Positions 8,531 to 17,691 of a stretch of 64,000 nucleotides of DNA are shown one piece after another. The notes under the pieces were generated by a model that was given only the letters and a program-made list of their open reading frames with translations, had not been told where the DNA came from and did no database searches. The stretch's first letter is position 1, and each line of letters begins with the position of its first letter. Source of the stretch: Dokdonella_A sp963758365 (lineage in GTDB: Bacteria > Pseudomonadota > Gammaproteobacteria > Xanthomonadales > Rhodanobacteraceae); assembly GCA_963758365.1 (NCBI GenBank), contig CAVWVB010000001.1, positions 3,224,001 to 3,288,000 of the forward strand. Reading direction: 5' to 3'. The position numbers were made by a program, and so were the translations under genes.

Positions 8531-8714
8531 GCGCGTTTTCCCGGGACAGCGGCCGCGCGCACCACCCCGCCGCACGCCGGATTACGGGAGTCGGTCGCGC
8601 CGCCGACCCGAACCGAAGCCCGGTCGCCTGGCTCGTGGCGGGTCGTCGTCTGGATGCTCACACCTGCAAGCATAGTCAAATCAGCGTGCCGCGGTCACCG
8701 ACGCCTGCCGTGCG

Positions 8715-9584
8715 TCAGCGAATCCGCTCGAGGATGCCGTCCAGTTCGTCGAGGCTGTGATAGTGGATCACGACCTTGCCGCGGCCGCTGCGCGAATGCG
8801 ACACACTGACGCGCGCGGCCAGTTTTTCGGCGAGGTCGCGTTCCAACGCGGCGATGTTCGGATCCTTTCTGGTCGCCGCCCTGCCCGCTTTCGACCCCGC
8901 ACCGCGGGTACCCGCGCGCGCCGCCTTTTCCAGTTCGCGAACCGACCAGCCCTGCGCCACGGCTTCACGCGCGAGCGCGACCGCGTGCTTCTCGGGCAGG
9001 GTCGCGAGCGCACGGGCATGACCCATGTCGAGCTTGCGCTCGTCGAGCAGGCGCCTGATCGCGTCGGGCAGATCGAGCAGACGCAGCAGGTTGGATACGG
9101 CAGCGCGCGAGCGCCCGATCGCGTCGGCAGTCTGCTGGTGGGTCAGATCGAACTCGCCGATCAGGCGCGACAACGCCTGCGCCTCCTCGAGCGGCGACAG
9201 GTCCTCGCGCTGGATGTTCTCGATCAGTGCCATCGCGATGACGGCCTGGTCCGGTACCACCTTCACCAGCGCGGGGATCTCGGCGAGTCCCGCGCGCTGC
9301 GCGGCGCGCCAGCGGCGTTCGCCGGCGATCAGTTCGTAGCGGTCGCGACCGGCTGCACGCACCACGACCGGCTGGATCATGCCCTGCGCCTTGATCGAGG
9401 CCGCGAGTTCGTCGAGCTTCGCCTCGTCGAAACCATGGCGCGGCTGATACTTGCCTGCCCGGATCGCAGCGACGCCGAGCATGCGCAGATCGCCCTCGCC
9501 TTCGGTCGAGGGTTCCGATGCCTCGCCGCCGAGCAGTGCATCGAGGCCGCGCCCGAGGCCGAGTCCGCGTTTCTTGGCTGCCAT
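8715..9584 (-). CDS. parB: Chromosome partitioning protein ParB
   Basis: A protein of 289 residues beginning MAAKKRGLGLGRGLDALLGG, the ParA-interacting tail. The CTPase/N-clasp motif GERRWRAA (around residue 103) and ENIQREDLSPLEEA follow, then the helix-turn-helix THQQTADAIGRSRAAVSNLL that binds parS. The C-terminal dimerisation domain includes VIHYHSLDEL. ParB loads on parS, slides as a CTP clamp and with ParA segregates the origin. It is 73 bases downstream of parA. Two parS-like palindromes occur in this window inside recF. Confidence 0.96.
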   Translation of the reverse strand: MAAKKRGLGLGRGLDALLGGEASEPSTEGEGDLRMLGVAAIRAGKYQPRHGFDEAKLDELAASIKAQGMIQPVVVRAAGRDRYELIAGERRWRAAQRAGLAEIPALVKVVPDQAVIAMALIENIQREDLSPLEEAQALSRLIGEFDLTHQQTADAIGRSRAAVSNLLRLLDLPDAIRRLLDERKLDMGHARALATLPEKHAVALAREAVAQGWSVRELEKAARAGTRGAGSKAGRAATRKDPNIAALERDLAEKLAARVSVSHSRSGRGKVVIHYHSLDELDGILERIR

Positions 9585-9657
9585 ATGGGTTCCGTGATCC
9601 TGTTGCGTTCGTGCGTGAGTGCGCGAATCGACTGGCGGCCGTCCATGACCGCGCATC

Positions 9658-10449
9658 TCAATTGGTTGCGTGCGTGGCGGCGACACCGCCGCGTTCGCGG
9701 CGCAGCATCTCGCCGGCGAGCCCGAGGTAGGCGATCGCACCGCGCGACTCGCGGTCGTAGAGGTTGATCGGCTTGCCGTGGCTCGGGGCCTCGGCCAGCC
9801 GCACGTTGCGCGGAATGATCGAGCGCAGCACCTTGTCGCCGAAATGCTTGGTCAACTGCAGCGATACGTCGTTGCCGAGATTGTTGCGCATGTCGTACAT
9901 CGTACGCAGCAGACCTTCGACCTCGAGCTGCGGATTAAGGCGCATGCGCACGGCCTTGATCGTATCGAGCAGGCTGGTCAGGCCTTCCAGTGCGAAGTAC
10001 TCGCATTGCACCGGGATCAGCACGCCGTGGGCCGCAGTGAGCGCATTGATCGTGAGCAGGTGCAGGGTCGGCGGACAGTCGATGAGGATGGTCTGGTAGC
10101 GATCGCCGAGCTTGGAGACATGCTCCTTGAGACGCGACTCGCGCGCGAGTCCCTCCATGAGCTTGAGTTCGGCGGCGGTCAGATCTCCATTGCCGGGCAG
10201 AAGGTCGAAGCCACCCTCGGTGGCCTGGATCGCATCCTCGATCGCGACTTCGTCGAGCAGTACGTCGCAGCCATTGGGTTTGGCCGAACGCTTGTCGATG
10301 CCCGACGCCATCGTCGCGTTGCCTTGCGGATCGAAGTCGATCAGCAGAACCTTGCGGCGGGTCTCGGCGAGCGCGGCTGCAAGATTCACTGCCGTCGTGG
10401 TCTTGCCGACGCCGCCCTTCTGGTTCGCGATCGCGATCACGCGCGTCAT
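9658..10449 (-). CDS. parA: Chromosome partitioning ATPase ParA (Soj)
   Basis: A 263-residue deviant Walker A ATPase: MTRVIAIANQKGGVGKTT at the N-terminus with the signature lysine in KGGVGKTT, DFDPQGNAT as the A' motif and LIDCPPTLHLLTINAL as Walker B. ATP-bound dimers coat the nucleoid and are released by ParB. The ATG at 10449 was preferred over one 6 bases upstream because a GGTGG Shine-Dalgarno lies 7 bases before it. In order rsmG-parA-parB as in many bacteria, but mnmG is not next to rsmG here. Confidence 0.96.
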   Translation of the reverse strand: MTRVIAIANQKGGVGKTTTAVNLAAALAETRRKVLLIDFDPQGNATMASGIDKRSAKPNGCDVLLDEVAIEDAIQATEGGFDLLPGNGDLTAAELKLMEGLARESRLKEHVSKLGDRYQTILIDCPPTLHLLTINALTAAHGVLIPVQCEYFALEGLTSLLDTIKAVRMRLNPQLEVEGLLRTMYDMRNNLGNDVSLQLTKHFGDKVLRSIIPRNVRLAEAPSHGKPINLYDRESRGAIAYLGLAGEMLRRERGGVAATHATN

Positions 10450-10543
10450 CTGCATGCCACCATCGATGACCGGCCGATCGCACGTGCGCCGTCTGCGCCG
10501 GCGCTCGCGAACCGGGGGAAGCGGGATGGGCCTGCAGGTTCTT

Positions 10544-11176
10544 TCATGCGTTCCGCCTGATTATCACGAGGTGCCGCTCCGCGTCCAAACCAGGCACCGC
10601 CAGCGGAATCACCGCTTCGATCCGGTATCCGTCCGGCAGTGCATCGAGCTCATCCTGAGGGAAGCGCCCCTTCTGCGCCAGCCAGATGCCGTCCGCCGCG
10701 AACAGGTGGCCTCCCCGCTCTAGCATGTCGGCGAGGCTCGCGAACGCGCGCGCGGTGATGCAGTCGAACGTGCGGGCGACCGTCTCGACCCGGCTCTCGA
10801 CGACGGCGACATTGGCCAGACCCAGTTCGCGAACGACCGCGCGCAGGAAGCGCGTCTTCTTGCCGTTCGAATCGACGAGAGTGCACGCGCGCTGCGGCGC
10901 AATGATCGCGAGCGGCAAGCCGGGAAGACCTGCGCCGCTGCCGAGATCGGCCAGCGTACGGCCCTGCACATGGGGCGCGATCGCAAGCGAATCGAGCAGA
11001 TGGCGCGTGACCATCTCGGCCGGATCTCGCACTGCGCTCAGGTTGTATGCACCATTCCAGCGCCACAGCAAGTCGACGTAGGCGAGCAGCCGCGCGATCG
11101 CGGTTTCGGGATAGTCGAGCTGGAGCGCTGCCAGGCCCGCGCCGAGGCGCTGCCGCAGCGGATCGCGGTCTGCCAT
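10544..11176 (-). CDS. rsmG: 16S rRNA (guanine527-N7)-methyltransferase
   Basis: A protein of 210 residues with the GidB/RsmG fold: a helical N-terminus with RWNGAYNLSAVRDP, then the SAM-binding loop LADLGSGAGLPGLPLAI and LVDSNGKKTRFLR. It methylates N7 of G527 in 16S rRNA near the streptomycin site. Full length for the family. Lies upstream of parA on the same strand with 94 bases between them. Confidence 0.95.
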   Translation of the reverse strand: MADRDPLRQRLGAGLAALQLDYPETAIARLLAYVDLLWRWNGAYNLSAVRDPAEMVTRHLLDSLAIAPHVQGRTLADLGSGAGLPGLPLAIIAPQRACTLVDSNGKKTRFLRAVVRELGLANVAVVESRVETVARTFDCITARAFASLADMLERGGHLFAADGIWLAQKGRFPQDELDALPDGYRIEAVIPLAVPGLDAERHLVIIRRNA

Positions 11177-11304
11177 GGCGGTCGCAGCGATACGGGGCGC
11201 GCAGTATCACGGCGTGCGTGCCGGAAATCCACCGGTTTGCGGCACGCGCGAAGGCGTCCGCGCATCGCGCGTACTGGGTCAGGGATGCGTTGCGGTGCGG
11301 GCGC

Positions 11305-11766
11305 TCAGCCCGGTCCCGCGAGGTCGACGCGGGCAATCAACAGGCCGTGCTCGCGCAGTTCCGCATTGAGTGTCTGCTTGAACCAGCGCCGGCGCGTCTC
11401 GATTGCATCCGGCAACGCCGCGTCCACGGCCAGGCGCCGCACGGCCGCGCGCAGATGCTGTTCGATGTCGCCGATCTGCGACCCCGCGCGTTCGGGATCC
11501 AGCACCTGGAAATAGACCACGCCACGCACGTTCTGGGCGCCGCTGCAGGCCAGGTCGTCGATCGCGACCGAAGAACCCGCGAGACTGATCTTGCGCGCGA
11601 GGCGTTCGATCAGCGGCAGCACCAGGTGCATTCCCGCGCCGACCATGCGCACATGTCCGTCCATGCGACGGAACGCGTAGACCTGGCCTTCGGGAATGCG
11701 ACGTACGCAGGCCATCACCAGAACGGTGATGGCGAGGAGTACCGCAAAAATCATCGGGGAAAGCAT
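11305..11766 (-). CDS. Short SPFH/band-7 membrane protein
   Basis: A protein of 153 residues: an N-terminal helix (residues 5-20), then RIPEGQVYAFRRMDGHVRMV and GMHLVLPLIERLARKISL, the start of a stomatin/prohibitin (SPFH) domain. VRGVVYFQVLDPERA and LRAAVRRLAVDAALPDAIETR continue the domain. It ends soon after, without the long coiled-coil C-terminus of most stomatins, so it is a minimal form. Such proteins scaffold membrane microdomains; the partner is unknown. It sits between rsmG and the divergent hemB. The 184-base gap to hemB is AT-rich and probably carries both promoters. Confidence 0.75.
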   Translation of the reverse strand: MLSPMIFAVLLAITVLVMACVRRIPEGQVYAFRRMDGHVRMVGAGMHLVLPLIERLARKISLAGSSVAIDDLACSGAQNVRGVVYFQVLDPERAGSQIGDIEQHLRAAVRRLAVDAALPDAIETRRRWFKQTLNAELREHGLLIARVDLAGPG

Positions 11767-11950
11767 TTCTTATTCTCTACAGCAGGTTGAAGCAATAGTT
11801 TGAGTAGTTGCCGGAGATTATAACGGAAAAATAACTAACGCAAGCTTAACGTATTCCATGCAAATTCCGGGCCGAGGTCCGATCCTGCGCTCGATATCGG
11901 CGCTCGCCGAGCCGGTCGTACAATGCGCGATTCCGTCAGGTTCGCCTCGA

Positions 11951-12946
11951 ATGCCCTATCCGTCGATTCGCCCGCGCCGCATGCGCCGAGACGCATTTTC
12001 GCGCGCGCTGATGCGCGAAACCGAGCTCAGCGCCCGCGACCTGATCCTGCCGGTGTTCGTGTGCGCGGGCAGCGCCGTGCGCGAACCGGTGGCCTCGATG
12101 CCGGGCGTCGACCGGCTCTCGATCGACCTGCTGCTGCGCACGGCCGGCGAGGCGCACGCACTCGGGATTCCCGCGCTTGCGCTGTTTCCGGTGACGCCCG
12201 CCGAGGCCAAGTCCACGGACGCGCATGAGGCCTGGAATCCCGAGGGACTGGCCCAGCGCGCGGTGCGCGCGCTCAAGAAGGCATGCCCGGACCTCGGTGT
12301 GATCACCGACGTTGCGCTCGATCCGTTCACGACCCATGGCCAGGACGGACTGATCGACGACGCCGGCTACGTGGTCAACGACGCGACCGTCGAGGCCCTG
12401 GTCAGGCAGGCGCTCTCGCACGCCGAGGCGGGCGCCGACGTGGTCGCGCCATCGGACATGATGGACGGGCGCATCGGCGCGATCCGCGCGGCGTTCGAGA
12501 AGGCGGGACACGTGCACACGCGCATCCTCGCCTACTCGGCCAAGTACGCCTCGGCGTTCTATGGGCCGTTCCGCGACGCAGTCGGCTCGGCCGGCAGTCT
12601 CGGCAAGGGCAACAAGCTCACCTACCAGATGGACCCGGCCAATTCCGACGAGGCGCTGCGCGAGGTTGCGCTCGATATCGAGGAAGGCGCCGACATGGTC
12701 ATGATCAAACCGGCATTGCCCTATCTTGACATCGTGCGGCGCGTGAAGCGCCGCTTCGGCATGCCGACGCTCGCGTATCAGGTCAGTGGCGAGTACGCGA
12801 TGCTCAAGGCCGCGTCCCGGAACGGCTGGCTCGACGAGCGCGCCTGCGTACTCGAGGCGCTGACCGGAATTCGACGCGCGGGCGCGGACGCCGTGTTGAC
12901 CTATTTTGCGCTCGACGTGGCGCGCTGGCTGGGTGAAGCCGACTGA
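11951..12946 (+). CDS. hemB: Delta-aminolevulinic acid dehydratase (porphobilinogen synthase)
   Basis: A protein of 331 residues. It joins two 5-aminolevulinate molecules to porphobilinogen, the second step of tetrapyrrole synthesis. The Schiff-base lysine is in MIKPALPYLD, and the second active-site lysine is in YSAKYASAFYGPFRDA. The metal site reads DVALDPFTTHGQDG, with Asp in place of the cysteines of the zinc enzymes, so this is the magnesium-type enzyme of Pseudomonas and relatives. The start MPYPSIRPRRMRR is the usual N-terminus of this group. It heads a run of metabolic genes on the plus strand. Confidence 0.97.
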   Translation: MPYPSIRPRRMRRDAFSRALMRETELSARDLILPVFVCAGSAVREPVASMPGVDRLSIDLLLRTAGEAHALGIPALALFPVTPAEAKSTDAHEAWNPEGLAQRAVRALKKACPDLGVITDVALDPFTTHGQDGLIDDAGYVVNDATVEALVRQALSHAEAGADVVAPSDMMDGRIGAIRAAFEKAGHVHTRILAYSAKYASAFYGPFRDAVGSAGSLGKGNKLTYQMDPANSDEALREVALDIEEGADMVMIKPALPYLDIVRRVKRRFGMPTLAYQVSGEYAMLKAASRNGWLDERACVLEALTGIRRAGADAVLTYFALDVARWLGEAD

Positions 12947-13056
12947 GCGGATCGACGATCGCGCTGCGCGTGCGGATGCACCCCCGCGCAGAGTCGCCGT
13001 ACGTCAGCACCCGCCAAGCACGCCCCCGACACGACATGGCAGCCCGCACAGGATCC

Positions 13057-13902
13057 ATGACCTTCGCTCCACGCTACGCGGTCTTCGGCCTGCCGATCGC
13101 GCATTCGCTGTCGCCGCGGATCCATGGGATGTTTGCGGCCGAGCTCGGCATCGCGCTCGACTATCGCGCGATCGAGGCCGGGCCGACCGACTTCGCGGAC
13201 AGGCTGGCCGCGTTCGCGGCACGCGGCGGCCGCGGCGCCAATGTGACCCTGCCGCTGAAGAGCGATGCCGCCGCGCTGTGCACGCAACTGGGCGCACCCG
13301 CGCAACGCTGTGGCAGCGTCAATACGCTGACCCGCGTCGGCAGCGGATGGCGCGGCGACAGTACCGACGGCATCGGCCTGCTGCGCGATCTTGCCGAACG
13401 CCACGCGTTCGAACCGCGCGGCCGCCGCATCCTGCTGCTCGGTGCCGGTGGTGCCGCGCGCGCGGCGGCATTCGCGTTCGCCGCAGCGGACACCGCGGAC
13501 CTCGTGATCGCGAACCGCACGCCGCAGCGCGCATCTGCCCTCGCGCGCGAACTCGGTTCCGGTACGCATGCCTGTGCGTGGTCGAGGCTTGCGGCCGAAG
13601 GCGATTTCGACCTCGTAGTCAATGCGACGTCCGCGGGACACGGCGGCCGCCGCTTAGATCTGCCGCAGCGCGTACCTGGATCGCATGCGCTCTGCTATGA
13701 CCTTTCCTATGCGGCAGCCGCGAGTCCGTTCCTCGATTGGGCACGCAGCGCGGGCGCGCAGCGTGTCAGCGACGGTCTCGGCATGCTCGTCGAGCAGGCC
13801 GCCGAATCGTTCACGATCTGGCATGGATCACGCCCGCACACCGGGCCGGTCCTCACCGCCCTGCGCACGCAGTCCGCTGCACGCACGGATCAGCCGACAT
13901 GA
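13057..13902 (+). CDS. aroE: Shikimate dehydrogenase
   Basis: A protein of 281 residues. It reduces 3-dehydroshikimate with NADPH in chorismate synthesis. Substrate motifs are YAVFGLPIAHSLSPRIHG at the start, NVTLPLKSDA with the catalytic lysine, and STDGIGLLRDL with the catalytic aspartate. The NADP loop is LLGAGGAARAAAFA, followed by ANRTPQRA. The ATG at 13057 has an AGGA just before it and starts the conserved domain; another in-frame ATG lies 21 bases upstream. The stop overlaps the next gene by 4 bases. Confidence 0.95.
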   Translation: MTFAPRYAVFGLPIAHSLSPRIHGMFAAELGIALDYRAIEAGPTDFADRLAAFAARGGRGANVTLPLKSDAAALCTQLGAPAQRCGSVNTLTRVGSGWRGDSTDGIGLLRDLAERHAFEPRGRRILLLGAGGAARAAAFAFAAADTADLVIANRTPQRASALARELGSGTHACAWSRLAAEGDFDLVVNATSAGHGGRRLDLPQRVPGSHALCYDLSYAAAASPFLDWARSAGAQRVSDGLGMLVEQAAESFTIWHGSRPHTGPVLTALRTQSAARTDQPT

Positions 13903-14156
13903 TGGAATGCCGGGCCGGTTGCGGTGCCTGCTGCATTGCGCCGTCGATCAGCTCGCCGATCCCGGGCATGCCGCACGGCAAGCCCGCTGGCGTTCGGTGC
14001 GCGCAACTCGACGATCAATTCCGCTGCCGCATTTTCGGCCAGCTGGAACGGCCCGAGGTCTGTCGACGCCTGCGGCCTTCGCAGTCGATGTGCGGCGCGA
14101 ACCGCAGCGAGGCGCTGCGCATGATCGTCGAGCTCGAAGCCGCCACCTGCGCATGA
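13899..14156 (+). CDS. YkgJ-family cysteine-cluster protein (UPF0153)
   Basis: A small protein of 85 residues with CRAGCGACC at the start and further cysteines in GVRCAQLDDQFRCRIF, PEVCRRLRPS, SMCG and ATCA. This is the spacing of the YkgJ/UPF0153 family, thought to bind zinc or an iron-sulfur cluster. No function has been established that I know of. Its start overlaps the aroE stop (ATGA), so the two are coupled. Convergent with the carbonic anhydrase gene. Confidence 0.85.
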   Translation: MMECRAGCGACCIAPSISSPIPGMPHGKPAGVRCAQLDDQFRCRIFGQLERPEVCRRLRPSQSMCGANRSEALRMIVELEAATCA

Positions 14157-14166
14157 GCGGCTCCGC

Positions 14167-14706
14167 TCAGCGCGCGGCCTCGCGCAGGTAGCGGTCCTTG
14201 AGCGCGACGTAGTGCCTTGCCGAGTAGTACAGCCGCTCGATCTCCTGCGCCGAGAGCATGCGCACGCGTCGCGCCGGATTGCCGACCCAGAGTTCGCCCT
14301 CGCCGACGATCTTGCCCGGAGCCACTACCGCGCCGGCACCGATCATCGCGTGCCTGTTGACCACGGCACCGTCGAGAATCGTCGCATTCATGCCGATCAG
14401 GCAGGCCTCGCGGATCGTGCACGCATGCACGACCGCAGCGTGACCGATCGTGACATCGGCACCGATTGTCAGCGGAAAGCCCTCGTCGGTGAATTCACCG
14501 GCGTGTGTCACGTGCAGGATCGTGCCGTCCTGCACGTTGCTGCGCGCGCCGATGCGGATCCAGTGCACGTCGCCGCGCGCGACGACGCCTGGCCACAACG
14601 ACGCATCGTCGGCGAGCTCGACGTCGCCGATAACGAGCGCGGCCGGGTCGACATAGACGTTGCTGCCGAGGCGCGGCGCGATGCCCTGGTACGTTCGGAT
14701 ATTCAT
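14167..14706 (-). CDS. Gamma-class carbonic anhydrase family protein (YrdA-like)
   Basis: A protein of 179 residues with a left-handed beta-helix of hexapeptide repeats (for example ADDASLWPGVVARGDV, GADVTIGHAAVVHACTI). The three zinc-ligand histidines of gamma carbonic anhydrases appear to be in ILHVTH and GHAAVVHA. The family includes YrdA and CaiE-like proteins; carbonic anhydrase activity is not proven for many of them. A separate transcription unit, convergent with the YkgJ gene (10-base gap) and divergent from prlC. Confidence 0.88.
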   Translation of the reverse strand: MNIRTYQGIAPRLGSNVYVDPAALVIGDVELADDASLWPGVVARGDVHWIRIGARSNVQDGTILHVTHAGEFTDEGFPLTIGADVTIGHAAVVHACTIREACLIGMNATILDGAVVNRHAMIGAGAVVAPGKIVGEGELWVGNPARRVRMLSAQEIERLYYSARHYVALKDRYLREAAR

Positions 14707-14819
14707 CGGCCCGGGAGTTCAAGGACTTGCGCAAGCCTAGCATCCGGCGCAGCCGCAGCCGCTTGATTTTGCCGACGCGGCGCGCCACGTTGTCGGATCG
14801 TTCCACGACGCTTCGCGCC

Positions 14820-16880
14820 ATGACCCAGACCAATCCGCTGCTCGAACCCGTCGATCTGCCGCGTTTTTCGGCGATCAGGCCTGAACATGTCGAGCCCGCG
14901 GTCGATGCGGTGCTCGCGGACTACCGCGCCGCAATCGACGCCCTGCTCGCGGGCGACGCGCCGCGCGATTTCGACCACGTCGTGCGTCTGGGCGAGGAAC
15001 TGGAGGATCGACTGAACCGGGTCTGGGCGCCGGTCTCGCACCTGCACGGCGTCGCTGATTCGGAGGACCTGCGCAAGGCCTATGCCGCCGCCCAGGAGAA
15101 GATCGTCGAACATGCAAGCGAGCTCGGCCAGAACCGCGCGTTGTATGCGGCCGTCAAGGCGGTTGCCGAAGGCGTGGATGCGCCGCGATGGCCGCGCGCA
15201 GCGCGCACCCTGGTCGAACATGAACTGCGCGATTTCAGGCTGTCCGGGGTCGCACTCGAGGAGCCGGCGCGTTCGCGTTTTCGCGAGATCAGCAACGAGC
15301 TCGCGAAACTTGCGACCGGGTTCGAGGAAGCCGTACTCGACGCGACGGACGCCTGGAGCGAGTCGATCGCCGACGAGTCCGCATTGGCCGGAATTCCGGA
15401 ATCGGGTCGCGCAGTGCTGCGTCGTCATGCCGAAGAGAAGCACGGGGACGGCTGGCGGGTCACGCTGAAGCAGCCGAGCGTGACCGCAGTGCTGACCTAC
15501 GCGGATGATCGCGCGCTGCGCGAACGCGTCTATCACGCCTATCACACTCGCGCGTCGGATCACGGCCCGGATACCGGCCGCTTCGACAACTCCGCTCGCA
15601 TCGAGCGGATCCTCGCGCTGCGTCACGAAGCCGCGCGCCTGCTCGGGTTCGGCGACGCTGCCGAGGAGTCGCTCGCGACCAAGATGGCGCCGTCGCCCGA
15701 TGCGGTGCTCGCGTTCCTGCGCGATCTCGCTGCGCGCGCGAAGCCGGTTGCCCGGAAGGAACTCGCCGAGCTGCGCGAATTCGCCGCGTGCGAACTGGGG
15801 ATCGCCGAACTCGCTGCCTGGGACGTCGCCTACGCGTCGGAGAAGCTGCGCGAGCGCAAGTACGCGTTGAGCGAAGAGGAGCTCAAGCCGTGGTTCGCAC
15901 TCGACCCGGTCATCGACGGCCTGTTCGCGATCACGCGACGCCTGTTCGGAGTGTCGTTGCGCCAACGCGAGGGAGTCGACGTATGGCACCCCGACGTACG
16001 CTACTACGATCTGTTCGACTCCGACGACGAGGTTTTCGCGGGCGTCTATGTCGACCTCTACGCGCGCGACGGCAAGCGTGGCGGGGCCTGGATGGATGTT
16101 TGCGTGAACCGCTTCGAACGCGGTCCGCAGACAGCCGTTCCGGGAACGCAACTGCCGGTCGCGTTCCTTACCTGCAACTTCGCGCCGCCTACCGCGACGA
16201 CGCCCTCCCTGCTGACCCATGACGATGTACTCACGCTGTTCCATGAATTCGGCCACGGCCTGCATCACCTGCTGACCGAGATCGACCTGCCGGGCGTCGC
16301 CGGCATCAACGGCGTCGAATGGGATGCGGTCGAACTGCCGAGTCAGTTGATGGAGAACTTCGGCTGGCAGCGCGAGGCGCTGGACTTGTTCGCACGCCAC
16401 TGGCAGACCGGCGAACCTCTCCCCGATGCGTTGTTCGAACGCGTGCTGGCCGCGCGCCATTTCCATGCCGGGCTGTTTCTGGTCAGGCAGCTGGAATTCG
16501 CACTCTTCGATTTCCGCATCCACCGTGAGTTCGACCCGGCCCGCGGCGCACGTACGCTGGAGATTCTCGAACAGGTCCGCGACGAGGTCGCGGTGCTGCG
16601 GCCGCCTGCGTGGCAGCGCTTCCCGCATGCGTTCACGCATGTATTCGCGGGTGGCTACGGAGCGGGCTACTACAGCTATCTCTGGGCCGAGGTCCTGTCC
16701 GCGGATGCGTTCGCGCGGTTCGAGGAAGCCGGCGTGTTCGACCGTGCGACCGGCGAGGCCTATCGGCGTGCGGTACTCGCGGTTGGCGGCTCGCGCCCCG
16801 CGCTCGAGAGCTTCGTCGCTTTTCGCGGCCGCGAGCCGAATCCGGACGCGTTGCTGCGCAGCTATGGACTCGCTGCGTGA
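14820..16880 (+). CDS. prlC: Oligopeptidase A (M3 metallopeptidase)
   Basis: A protein of 686 residues, the usual size for OpdA/PrlC, a cytosolic zinc endopeptidase that degrades signal peptides and short peptides. The zinc motif HEFGH is at 475-479 (LFHEFGHGLHHLL), with the third ligand glutamate in INGVEWDAVELPSQ. The N-terminal helical domain and the C-terminal HVFAGGYGAGYYSYLWAEV are typical. The start MTQTNPLLEPVDLPRFSAI was chosen by family similarity. xth follows after 37 bases, probably in one transcript. Confidence 0.95.
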   Translation: MTQTNPLLEPVDLPRFSAIRPEHVEPAVDAVLADYRAAIDALLAGDAPRDFDHVVRLGEELEDRLNRVWAPVSHLHGVADSEDLRKAYAAAQEKIVEHASELGQNRALYAAVKAVAEGVDAPRWPRAARTLVEHELRDFRLSGVALEEPARSRFREISNELAKLATGFEEAVLDATDAWSESIADESALAGIPESGRAVLRRHAEEKHGDGWRVTLKQPSVTAVLTYADDRALRERVYHAYHTRASDHGPDTGRFDNSARIERILALRHEAARLLGFGDAAEESLATKMAPSPDAVLAFLRDLAARAKPVARKELAELREFAACELGIAELAAWDVAYASEKLRERKYALSEEELKPWFALDPVIDGLFAITRRLFGVSLRQREGVDVWHPDVRYYDLFDSDDEVFAGVYVDLYARDGKRGGAWMDVCVNRFERGPQTAVPGTQLPVAFLTCNFAPPTATTPSLLTHDDVLTLFHEFGHGLHHLLTEIDLPGVAGINGVEWDAVELPSQLMENFGWQREALDLFARHWQTGEPLPDALFERVLAARHFHAGLFLVRQLEFALFDFRIHREFDPARGARTLEILEQVRDEVAVLRPPAWQRFPHAFTHVFAGGYGAGYYSYLWAEVLSADAFARFEEAGVFDRATGEAYRRAVLAVGGSRPALESFVAFRGREPNPDALLRSYGLAA

Positions 16881-16917
16881 CCCCGGCTCCGAATTGCCCC
16901 TGCGCTAGGATCGTCCG

Positions 16918-17691
16918 ATGAAACTCGCGAGCTGGAACGTCAATTCGCTGAATGTGCGTTTGCCGCACGTGGAACGCTGGTGCGCCGAGACGCTGCCTGA
17001 TGTGCTCGCGCTCCAGGAAACCAAGATGGAGGACGTGAAGTTTCCGGTCGAGGCGTTCGAGGCGGCCGGCTATCACGCCGCATTCTCGGGCCAGAAGACC
17101 TACAACGGCGTCGCCCTGCTCGCGCGCACGCCGATCGCCGATGTCGTCCATGGCGTGCCCGGATTCGAGGACCCGCAGCGCCGCGTGATCACCGCGACGA
17201 TCGGCGACCTGCGCATCGTCAATCTCTATGTGGTCAATGGTCAGGCGGTCGGCAGCGAGAAGTACGCGTACAAGCTCGACTGGCTCGCAAGGATCACCCG
17301 CCATCTGGCCGAAGAGATCCGGCGTTTCCCGCGTCTCGTCGTGATGGGCGATTTCAACATCGCGCCCGAGGACCGCGACGTGCACGACCCGGAAGCATGG
17401 CGCGGGCAGATCCTCTGTTCCACGCCCGAGCGCGAGGCCCTCGCGCGCCTGCTCGACATCGGACTTGTCGACAGTTTCCGCCTGTTCAACGCGGACGCCG
17501 GCCACTACAGCTGGTGGGACTACCGGCAGGCCGCGTTCCGGCGCAATCTCGGTCTGCGCATCGATCTGGTGCTCGTGGGGGAGGCGCTGCGTGTGCGCTG
17601 CCGCGGTGCGACGATCGATCGCGTCCCGCGCAGCTGGGAACGCGCATCCGACCATACGCCGGCAATCGTGGAGATCGACGATGGCCAATGA
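16918..17691 (+). CDS. xth: Exodeoxyribonuclease III
   Basis: A protein of 257 residues of the endonuclease/exonuclease/phosphatase fold. MKLASWNVNSLNVRLPHV starts at the first beta strand, LQETKME carries the metal-binding Glu, MGDFNIAPEDRDV the catalytic Asp and Asn, LRIDLVLV another Asp, and ASDHTPAIVEI the catalytic Asp-His at the end. It removes 3' blocks and cuts at AP sites in base-excision repair. It overlaps the following UPF0149 gene by 11 bases. Confidence 0.96.
   Translation: MKLASWNVNSLNVRLPHVERWCAETLPDVLALQETKMEDVKFPVEAFEAAGYHAAFSGQKTYNGVALLARTPIADVVHGVPGFEDPQRRVITATIGDLRIVNLYVVNGQAVGSEKYAYKLDWLARITRHLAEEIRRFPRLVVMGDFNIAPEDRDVHDPEAWRGQILCSTPEREALARLLDIGLVDSFRLFNADAGHYSWWDYRQAAFRRNLGLRIDLVLVGEALRVRCRGATIDRVPRSWERASDHTPAIVEIDDGQ

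Noticed and set aside
14703..16640. A 645-codon minus-strand frame opposite prlC
   Set aside because: A shadow of prlC, which has the intact HEFGH site; the minus frame shows no motif.
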